A stretch of 14,149 nucleotides of DNA from Micropruina sp. (GTDB taxonomy: Bacteria; Actinomycetota; Actinomycetes; Propionibacteriales; Propionibacteriaceae): contig JADJTO010000007.1 in the NCBI GenBank assembly GCA_016711105.1, forward strand, positions 1 to 14,149, in the 5' to 3' direction. The translations under genes were made by a program, and so were the position numbers. The notes below the pieces were generated by a model that did no database searches, was not told where the DNA came from, and saw nothing but the letters and a program-made list of their open reading frames with translations. Of the stretch, positions 1 to 7,713 are shown piece by piece (the first letter of the stretch is position 1; every line of letters begins with the position of its first letter).

Positions 1-2
1 GC

Positions 3-419
3 ATTGGCTGGGACGATCTTGAACGTCTCGTCGCCTCGACACTGGCGGGATTCAACGGAGAGGCCGGACTCGACTACGGCGACGCCCTCCTCATTGGTCT
101 GGAAGGCGCACCCTTCACCGGCCGCCGAATCGGCGCCTGGGCCGGGGGTGGACAGATCCACCTCGACCTCACCGACACCAACTTCGATGGTGAGGCTATT
201 CGGGAGCTGCTGGCTCGCGGCTGGGAGCGTTTCGGGAACGCGCCGGAGAGCTTCCAGAAGTCCGTCGCCGTTAGCAACGCCGACTCGGTCGCCGTGGAGG
301 TCATGTGGCTTGCGCGATCTGGCCAAGTTTCCCGACACCGGCGGGCTGACACTGTGGGGCCGTGGCGCAGCGATGGGCGCGGCCCACACGTTGGAGTGAG
401 ACGGAAGACTGGCCCCTGA
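3..419 (+). CDS. 3' end of a gene of uncertain family (possible TY-Chap-like protein)
   Basis: The reading frame is open from the left edge to a TGA at 417-419 (138 residues, start outside the window). It reads like a soluble, acidic protein: it opens with GWDDLERLVASTLAGF, has a beta-rich middle (GDALLIGLEGAPFTGRR, GGGQIHLDLTDTNFDG) and a helix EAIRELLARGWERFG. The order of helix, strands, helix, 'GW' and a second helix loosely recalls actinobacterial TY-Chap (YbjN/CesT-like chaperone) domains; that is a weak resemblance. After VAVEVMWL (about nt 305) the frame turns Arg-rich (SRHRRADTVGP). A one-base shift there gives the more natural RDLAKFPDTGGLTLWG, ending at TGA 397-399, so an indel near 305-312 is possible. 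The coding assignment is fairly sure, the function is not. Confidence 0.5.
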   Translation: MGWDDLERLVASTLAGFNGEAGLDYGDALLIGLEGAPFTGRRIGAWAGGGQIHLDLTDTNFDGEAIRELLARGWERFGNAPESFQKSVAVSNADSVAVEVMWLARSGQVSRHRRADTVGPWRSDGRGPHVGVRRKTGP

Positions 420-583
420 CCTGCAGCGATGCGGGCAGGGCCGCTCGTTGGCGGAGCTTGCGGCGACCTGGGCGTGAGAGCACTCGGTGCCTGCCTGGGA
501 GCCCAAACTGGGAGCCAACGACTTCCGCGGCGCTGGTCGTCGCGGTTGCAACGTTCGGATCGGGCGACCGGCCAGCGCGGTGG

Positions 584-1054
584 CTAGCGCAGTGTCCAGT
601 CGCTGCAGCCGCTGGCCTCGAAGAACTTGTCGGTGGGCTTGATGGTGACGACGGACTGTCCGGAGCTGTTGTTGTTGGCGATGATGTCGTCAAGAGTGCC
701 CGATCCGGACAGGCGCGCCCAATAGCAGTTGCCGCTGTCGGGCTTCGCCGAGACGTAGGTGCCGGGTTTGATGTCGACGCCGACCTGGAAGGTGCCGTCG
801 CCGGCGAAGCTCGTCTTGGCGGCCGGTGGTGGAGCCGTGACGGTGACGGTCGTGGGTGGGGCTGCGGGTGCGGTGACGGTGGCTGCGGGCGCGGTGACGG
901 TGGCGGCCGCCGCGGTCACGGTGACGGTCGGCGCGGCTGTGATGGCTGTCGGGTTGTCCGCGGCGGGTGAGCTTGTTCCGGCGCCGCCGGCTGCGCCGAT
1001 CCCGAGCGCGACGAGCGCGGTGATGGGGTAGCCGATGAGGTGCTTCTTCTGCAT
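584..1054 (-). CDS. small exported protein with Thr/Val/Ala linker and C-terminal two-cysteine domain
   Basis: 156 residues. The ATG at 1052-1054 is chosen because AAGGAG (complement of 1064-1069) lies 9 nt upstream; the frame stays open further upstream but lacks such a site. Residues 1-4 are basic (MQKK) and about 5-25 are hydrophobic and Gly/Ala-rich, a signal peptide or membrane anchor; there is no lipobox cysteine. Residues 40-80 are a low-complexity linker of VTVTA and ATVTAPA units that would place the rest outside the membrane. Residues 84-156 form a compact domain (GDGTFQVGVDIKPGTY, NCYWARLSG, LDDIIANNNSSG, GCSDW) with Cys110 and Cys150 likely paired. This domain recurs in secreted actinobacterial proteins; I know of no assigned function. 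The gene follows the 490-residue gene on the same strand, separated by an inverted repeat. Confidence 0.85.
   Translation of the reverse strand: MQKKHLIGYPITALVALGIGAAGGAGTSSPAADNPTAITAAPTVTVTAAAATVTAPAATVTAPAAPPTTVTVTAPPPAAKTSFAGDGTFQVGVDIKPGTYVSAKPDSGNCYWARLSGSGTLDDIIANNNSSGQSVVTIKPTDKFFEASGCSDWTLR
861..902 (-). repeat. two tandem 21-bp repeats in the linker of the exported protein
   Basis: 861-881 and 882-902 differ at one base in 21. They encode the repeated ATVTAPA heptads of the Thr/Ala linker. More diverged copies (GTGACGGTG cores) flank them at about 838-850 and 915-935. Such in-frame repeats can change linker length by slippage without breaking the reading frame. Confidence 0.75.
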
Positions 1055-1090
1055 GGTGTCTCTCTCCTTGGGTCTCAGAGGGTGGGGAGT

Positions 1091-1126
1091 CTGGGGTGCC
1101 CGCCCCTCTGATCTCGGGCACCCCAG
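1091..1126 (-). terminator. perfect 12-bp inverted repeat (hairpin) between two minus-strand genes
   Basis: CTGGGGTGCCCG at 1091-1102 pairs exactly with CGGGCACCCCAG at 1115-1126 around a 12-nt loop. It begins 12 nt after the stop of the 490-residue gene and ends 36 nt before the next start. No T-run follows on the minus strand, so it would be a stem-only terminator, which is common in high-GC bacteria. It could instead be an operator for the exported-protein gene, whose promoter has no other space unless it is read through. Confidence 0.6.
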
Positions 1127-1137
1127 GGTTCGGAGGG

Positions 1138-2610
1138 TCAGGCGGCTCCGTGCTCGCTGGTGGCGTAGGAGTCGGGCGTCGGGGCGGAGTCGTTGACCGC
1201 GGCCAGACCGGTGCCGGCCAGGGCAGTCCTGGCTTGCAGGAGCAGTCGGTTGAGGGTGCTCTGGAGGGTGTCGGCGTCGCGGTCGATGGCGTCTGCGTTC
1301 CTGCGGATGGCGCCGGCGCACGTGCGGATTCGGCCGAGCTTCGGCAGCGACTCGAGAGCGTTGGTCAGGCGCTCGGTCGCCGCCTGGACATCGCTGTCGT
1401 CTTGCGGGGCGGTTGCGGCGATGGCGGCCATCCGGAGCAGCTGGACGACGGACCGGAGCAGACCGAGATCGTCCTGGGCGGGGTCGAAGGCCATGACGAC
1501 GCGCCGGGGCCCGAGCACTCGCAGGCCCTGGCCGGCGTTCTGCGCGAGCGCCGGCGCGAGCCCGAGGGAGGCGCCGGCTTGCCGGTTGCGTTCGGCCTCG
1601 TCGAGGTAGGTGCCCCAGTCCCGGCTCGCGGAGTCGGTCATCTCCAGCACGACCCGGGCCGGTCCGCCGCCGACCACGAGGACGCCGTCGCCCTTTTTGT
1701 TGTGCCCGCTGATGGCGCCGCCCTTGGTCCCGGTCTCGAGGTACTCGTCGCCGAGCCCGACGGCGGCCTGGTGCATCGCCTGGTGGATGGCGTCCTCGTA
1801 GGTGCCGCCCTTGAGACGGGTCACTCTGGCGGTGGCCTTGGCGGCTTGGGCGGCGGAGCGCTGGACCTGGATCGCGGTGGTGAGCTCGGCTACCTTGCCG
1901 GTGAGGTCGTGGTGGTGCTTGTCCCAGCGGGTGGCAAGGTCCGCCTGCCGGGCGTCGAGGGCCTTGAGGTGCTTGGCCATGGGGGAGGTGGGGTCGTCGG
2001 CGTCCAGGGCGCGGGTGGCTCGCTCGAACAGGTCGGTGGTGTGGGTGCCGGCTCGGCGGGTCAGGTCGGCGCCGAAGCTCTCCAGGACGGGTTTGAGCCG
2101 GGCCAGGAGTTCGGGGTCCTCGCCGCCGAGCAGCTGGCCGATCTGGCGGCGCATGCCCTGCTCGGCCTGGGCGACCGCTTCCGCGAACGCCTTCCGGCTG
2201 ATTTCGCTGGCGTCGGCGATCGCCTTGCGAGCCTCGGCGGAGGCGTCGCTGACGGCCTTGGTGGCATCCCCGACGACCCTGGTCGTCGTCTCGACAGCGT
2301 GGGCGGCGGACTCCGCGGTGCGGACGCCGACATCGGTGACGAGCTGTTCGAGGTTGAAGGTGTCCTGGGTGCCGCCGGCGACCGCGATGGCCTGGGCGCC
2401 GACGACGACCGCCTGTTCGACGTATGCCGTGAGGTCGGCGCCGTCCAGCTCGCCGGCCGAGACCGCGGGTCCTCGGGAGCCGGTGCTCCAGCGCAGGGCT
2501 TCGGCGGTGACCCCCGGGTGGGTCAGGGTGAGAGCGGTGATGACGATCGCCGGGACGCCCGCGTCGTAGCGGGCACCACCGGGTGCGGTGATGGTGGTGG
2601 TGGTGGTCAT
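1138..2610 (-). CDS. helical protein with C-terminal restriction-endonuclease-fold-like domain, active site probably incomplete
   Basis: 490 residues. The start ATG 2608-2610 follows AGGAGG (complement of 2616-2621) by 5 nt. Residues 1-85 are a small N-terminal domain opening with a Thr run; residues 88-260 are long amphipathic, Ala/Glu/Arg-rich helices, probably coiled coil. Residues about 266-360 (GGTYEDAIHQAMHQAA, GDEYLETGTKGG, KKGDGVLVVGGGPARVVLEM, YLDEAERNRQAGASLGLA) follow the layout of DUF2130/RmuC-like PD-(D/E)XK domains: Asp308, then Glu323 about 15 residues later. The expected ExK is E-M-T here (Thr325), so nuclease activity is doubtful. A helical tail follows. There is no signal peptide, so it is cytoplasmic. 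It is transcribed divergently from the RM operon and shares its control region, which suggests but does not prove a related role. Family assignment is by pattern only. Confidence 0.8.
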   Translation of the reverse strand: MTTTTTITAPGGARYDAGVPAIVITALTLTHPGVTAEALRWSTGSRGPAVSAGELDGADLTAYVEQAVVVGAQAIAVAGGTQDTFNLEQLVTDVGVRTAESAAHAVETTTRVVGDATKAVSDASAEARKAIADASEISRKAFAEAVAQAEQGMRRQIGQLLGGEDPELLARLKPVLESFGADLTRRAGTHTTDLFERATRALDADDPTSPMAKHLKALDARQADLATRWDKHHHDLTGKVAELTTAIQVQRSAAQAAKATARVTRLKGGTYEDAIHQAMHQAAVGLGDEYLETGTKGGAISGHNKKGDGVLVVGGGPARVVLEMTDSASRDWGTYLDEAERNRQAGASLGLAPALAQNAGQGLRVLGPRRVVMAFDPAQDDLGLLRSVVQLLRMAAIAATAPQDDSDVQAATERLTNALESLPKLGRIRTCAGAIRRNADAIDRDADTLQSTLNRLLLQARTALAGTGLAAVNDSAPTPDSYATSEHGAA

Positions 2611-2750
2611 GTCAGCCTCCTGGCCGGGATCGCGGCTTGCCGAGCTGCGGTGCGGGGTCGCGGTGGCCGCGACGCCCTTACCGTCCCGCGCCGTCGCCGG
2701 GTCGGCAACGCGCAGTGCCGATAATGGGACTTATCACCGAATCCGTCGGT

Positions 2751-2762
2751 CGAAGGCCTTCG
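2751..2762. promoter_or_regulatory. 12-bp perfect palindrome, candidate operator
   Basis: CGAAGGCCTTCG is fully self-complementary and lies between the A/T-rich promoter patch and the 12-bp repeats. Its position suits a dimeric repressor site, for example for the helix-turn-helix leader protein. It is too short and unspaced to be a terminator. Confidence 0.45.
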
Positions 2763-2779
2763 CAGGCGTAGCGTGCGAG

Positions 2780-2815
2780 GGACGAGACGTGGGACGACAC
2801 GAAGGACGAGACGGG
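2780..2815 (+). repeat. three tandem 12-bp direct repeats upstream of the RM-operon leader gene
   Basis: GGACGAGACGTG (2780-2791), GGACGACACGAA (2792-2803) and GGACGAGACGGG (2804-2815) are back to back; units 1 and 3 match in their first ten bases. Direct repeats near one helical turn apart, just ahead of the ribosome site, look like an iterated protein-binding site, plausibly for autoregulation by the leader protein. Confidence 0.7.
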
Positions 2816-2834
2816 GGGGAGGGATATCACCGGC

Positions 2835-4877
2835 ATGAGCAGCGAAGTGATGACGATGACCGATATCGCCGCCCTCGCCGGGGTCCGCCGCCCGGTGGTC
2901 TCGGTGTGGCGTTCCCGCCAGATCGTCGCCGGCGAGCCGGTCCCATTCCCCGAGCCGGTGACCACCCGCGAGGGCGTGGAGCAGTTCGACGCCGCCCAGG
3001 TCGTGGCCTGGCTGGAACGCACCGGCCGCGGCAACAACCCCGGCGCGCGGGCCGACGCGGCGGCATACATCCGCCCGCCCCGGCTGGCCGACGCGGCCGC
3101 TGACCCGGCCGTGCCGGCCACCGCCCTGCTGTGCCTGAAGGTCCTGACCGACGCCACCCTGGCGCACCTGGAGCCAGGCGAGCTTCTCGACCTGGCCGAC
3201 GAGGCCGACCCGGACGACGAGTTCCTTTACGCCGAGGTCGAGGCTCTCGGGGCCGACCTGGCCGCCATGGCCGGGTATGTCGACGCGCTGACCGACGCGG
3301 CATACGACCCGGCGGGCGCCCTGGCTCGGCTCCACGCCCGCCGGCCCGCCACCTCGCCGGCGGCGCGGCTCGCCCTCGCCCCGGCCGCTCTCGCCCTGAT
3401 CGGCGATGTCGGCGCCGCGCTAGCCCTGGCCGCCGACACAGACGCCGACACCGACGTCGACAGCGACACCCTGACGATCACCGACCCCACCAGCGCCGTC
3501 GACCTGACCGCGGCGGTGCTGGCCGCTCTCGGGGAGACACTCGACGTCCGCGTCCTCGTCGGCGGCGACGCCCCGGTGGCGCGGGCCACCCGCCGCGAAC
3601 TGCTCATCCGCGGGTGGGCCACCGCGGGCGCCGCAGACCCAGCCCCGCGGCTCACCCTGGCCCGGTTCCCCAACCCGGCGACCCCGGCGATGCACCCCGC
3701 CCAGGTGCTGACCGCGGTCGACGAGATCCAGCTGGGCCTGCGCCCCGGCGCTGTCGCGATCGTCCTCGGCCCAGCCGCCGTCCTGTGCGACGCCCTCGAC
3801 GAGCCCGACCTTGAACGGCACCGCGACACCGTCCTGCGGCTCGGGCGGCTACGCTTCGCGGTCCGGCTGCCCGCCGGGATGGTGTCCGGCGCCCCCCGCC
3901 ACGGACTGGGCATGTGGGTGATCGGGGATCCACCCACCGCGGTGGCGACCGAGCACCGCTGGCTGGCCGGCGCCGACCTCACCGACCATCGCCTCACCGC
4001 CGATGTTCGCGGCGACCTCGCCACCGACATGCTGGCCACGCTCGGCGACCCCCACCTGGCGCAGGCCCACGCCTTCCGGTTCGCCCGGATCGTCCGCACC
4101 GCCACGGTCCTCGCCGAACGCGGACCCCTCGTCGTCCCCGGCGCGGCCCCCAGCGCCCCGGCTGTGGTCCGCCCCGCCGAGCAGGTCCTCGCCGCCCGCG
4201 ACCTGCTGGCCGCGCTCGACGACCCCCGCGCCGCGCCCGCCCCGCTGGCAGGCGCCGTCGTCGTCCAGGCCAGCGACCGCCCACCCGGTATGCCGTCCGC
4301 GACCCTGGGGGAGCTGATCGCCCACCGGCGGGTCCGCCTCATTGCCGGCACCCGCCTCGCCGATGACCTGCCCCACGAGGACGGGACCGTGCGGGTGCTC
4401 ACCGTCGCCGACCTCGACACCCCCGAGCGGGCGTCGGGCCGGCGGGTCGACCCCCTCGAACTGGCGGCCAGGCACCCCGGCGCGCGGCGCACCGAACCCG
4501 GCGATGTCGTCTTCACCACCTCGCCGCGCCCGCGGGCAGTGGTCGACCGCGACGGGCTATCCGTAGTCGCCGCGCCCGCCCGCATCCTGCGCCGCGCCCC
4601 GGCCGACCGGGCCCTGGACCCCGACGCCGTCGCCGCCGCCATCAACGCCGCCCCACCAGGTGCCCGGGACCCGCGGGCCTGGCCGATCCCGCTCGTCGAC
4701 CCCGCCGACGCCCAGGACCTGGCCCACACCCTGCGGCTGCTGGACGACGAACGAACCAAAGCCACCCACCGCCTGGCCCGGTTGGAAGAACTCACCCGCC
4801 TCCTTCTCGACGGCGCCGCGCAACGCGCCATCCGCCTCACCCATCCCCACCCTGCCCGCACCGAGGAAGGACACTGA
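2835..4877 (+). CDS. helix-turn-helix / degenerate N6-adenine-methylase-like / HsdS-like fusion protein leading the RM operon
   Basis: 680 residues. ATG 2835 is chosen for the purine-rich site at 2813-2823; GTG 2847 and ATG 2850 are in-frame alternatives. Residues 8-28 (MTDIAALAGVRRPVVSVWRS) are a helix-turn-helix, with a winged-helix-like FDAAQVVAWLERTGRG at 51-66. Residues about 210-370 follow the fold order of N6-adenine methylases: a TITDPT strand (D217), RRELLIRGW, VDEIQLGLRPGAVAIVLGP, GRLRFAVRLPAGM and LGMWVIGDPP. The DPxxGSGG SAM loop is absent (DPTSAV instead) and NPPF is absent (N280-P-A-T may be its relic). Residues 550-590 (PGDVVFTTSPRPRAVV, VVAAPARILR) resemble an HsdS recognition-domain edge, and residues 625-662 form a coil like HsdS spacer helices. 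An Asp-rich run lies near 200-213. The stop is 5 nt before hsdM, so the genes are probably co-transcribed. It is likely a DNA-binding pseudo-methylase, either regulator or specificity factor. Confidence 0.8.
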   Translation: MSSEVMTMTDIAALAGVRRPVVSVWRSRQIVAGEPVPFPEPVTTREGVEQFDAAQVVAWLERTGRGNNPGARADAAAYIRPPRLADAAADPAVPATALLCLKVLTDATLAHLEPGELLDLADEADPDDEFLYAEVEALGADLAAMAGYVDALTDAAYDPAGALARLHARRPATSPAARLALAPAALALIGDVGAALALAADTDADTDVDSDTLTITDPTSAVDLTAAVLAALGETLDVRVLVGGDAPVARATRRELLIRGWATAGAADPAPRLTLARFPNPATPAMHPAQVLTAVDEIQLGLRPGAVAIVLGPAAVLCDALDEPDLERHRDTVLRLGRLRFAVRLPAGMVSGAPRHGLGMWVIGDPPTAVATEHRWLAGADLTDHRLTADVRGDLATDMLATLGDPHLAQAHAFRFARIVRTATVLAERGPLVVPGAAPSAPAVVRPAEQVLAARDLLAALDDPRAAPAPLAGAVVVQASDRPPGMPSATLGELIAHRRVRLIAGTRLADDLPHEDGTVRVLTVADLDTPERASGRRVDPLELAARHPGARRTEPGDVVFTTSPRPRAVVDRDGLSVVAAPARILRRAPADRALDPDAVAAAINAAPPGARDPRAWPIPLVDPADAQDLAHTLRLLDDERTKATHRLARLEELTRLLLDGAAQRAIRLTHPHPARTEEGH

Positions 4878-4882
4878 GCCGT

Positions 4883-6500
<1,618 letters not shown>

Positions 6501-6504
<4 letters not shown>

Positions 6505-7713
6505 AGGCCCACACGTTCCGAGTTTCCGACCTCGTTGCCTATGGCATCCTGAGGGTCGAGGACGGCAACCATGGGGAGTACCGACCACGGCCAGACGAGT
6601 TCATTGACAAAGGGGTGCCGTTCATCCGGGCGGCCGACATGTCGGCCGGAATCGTTGAGTTCGCGAAGTCGGGGAAGATTAATCCCGAGGCGCGGGCGCG
6701 AATTCGCAAGGGGATCGGCCAGCCCGGTGATGTCCTCCTTTCTCACAAGGGAACCGTGGGCAAGGTCGCCGTTGCGCCGTCGGACGCGCCCGATTTCGTG
6801 TGTTCTCCCCAGACGACGTTTTGGCGGTCCCTGAACCACGATCGACTCGACCAGCGCTACCTGCGGTGCTTCATGGGCTCGGAACCGTTCCAGCGCCAAC
6901 TGCACGTTTTGATGGGGCAGACCGACATGGCTCCGTACGTTAGCCTCACCGATCAGCGGTCCTTGCTCGTCGCTTTACCAGAGATTGCTGATCAGCGCGC
7001 CATTGCGGAGGTGCTGGGGGCGCTCGATGACAAGATCGCCGCCAACACGCGGATCGCTGACCGAGTGGCAGAGCTGGCCAGGACGAAGTCGCCCAGGCCG
7101 TCCTCCATGGCGAGTCGAGGCGGCTCTCGGACCGCACCACCTGATCGCCAGGGGTGGCGCACCGAACTACCAGGACGAAGGCATGGTGGTGCTCAATCAG
7201 AAGTGCGTTCGAGGACAACGAGTGTGGCTCGAGCCAGCCCGTCGAACCGACCCGCGGAAGGTGCGAGCGGACCGGGTTTTGGTGAAGAACGATGTGCTCG
7301 TCAACTCCACAGGGGTTGGGACCCTCGGTCGTGTGGCTCGATGGACTCGCTCCTCGGAGGCGTCCGTCGACTCGCACATTACGATCGTTCGTTTCAACCA
7401 GACCGCAATCGACTCGGTATGTGGGGGATTCGCCCTGTTAGCCCAGGAGGCACGGATCGAGGCGATGGCGGAAGGCAGTACCGGACAGACGGAGCTTCGT
7501 AAGTCCCTCCTGGAGGCCCTCTCGATCCGCGTCCCTCCGCATGCGGTCCAGCGACGTGTGGGGCAACTCCTCGGCGACCTCGCGGCCTTGGAGGAACGAA
7601 AGTTGGCCGAGAATGTCGAGCTTGCGGCGGCTCGTGACGCCCTGCTGCCGCTGTTGATGTCTGGTCGGGTTCGGGTGCGGGAGGCCGAGAAGAGTATTGA
7701 GGGTGTGGTCTGA
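6501..7713 (+). CDS. hsdS: type I restriction-modification specificity subunit HsdS (two frameshifts)
   Basis: HsdS recognises the bipartite DNA target. ATG 6501 overlaps the hsdM stop (ATGA). Recognition domain 1 starts directly (KAHTFRVSDLVAYGILRVED, VPFIRAADM, GQPGDVLLSHKGTVGKVAV). Then comes the central conserved region (LPEIADQRAIAEVLGALDDK, ANTRIADRVAELA), domain 2 (NYQDEGMVVLNQKCVRGQRV, LVKNDVLVNSTGVGTLGRVA) and a second conserved helix (VPPHAVQRRVGQLLGDLAAL). The frame breaks twice between them: GG at 7081-7082 and CC at 7140-7141 each lack one base. Restoring both gives LARDEVAQAVLHGESRRLSD running into TTLIARGG and a normal 404-residue protein. Base composition is less G+C-rich than hsdM, as often seen in swapped hsdS genes. 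As written, the product ends at 7502 after domain 1. The TGA at 7711-7713 lies at the hsdR start. Confidence 0.93.

Larger units (their letters stand above)
2611..2834. promoter_or_regulatory. divergent intergenic control region
   Basis: 224 nt between the starts of the minus-strand 490-residue gene and the + strand RM-operon leader. It holds the only A/T-rich patch nearby (GATAAT at 2720-2725 within ATAATGGGACTTAT, 2721-2734), a -10-like element usable in either direction; I see no convincing -35. ACCGA/TCGGT arms lie at 2736-2750, next to a 12-bp palindrome and then three 12-bp repeats. GGGGGGGAGGG at 2813-2823 serves as the ribosome site for the leader gene, 11 nt before its ATG. Confidence 0.6.

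Noticed and set aside
495..516. 9-bp direct repeat CTGGGAGCC separated by CAAA
   Set aside because: It is short, in a 164-nt gap without other signals, and could easily arise by chance; not a CRISPR or attachment site.
1096..2724. 542-codon + strand open frame
   Set aside because: It is the antisense shadow of the 490-residue minus-strand gene, which has a good ribosome site and a domain-like sequence; the + translation is Gly/Val/Arg-rich without motifs.
2779..2816. CRISPR-like array
   Set aside because: The 12-bp units are adjacent with no spacers and only three copies.
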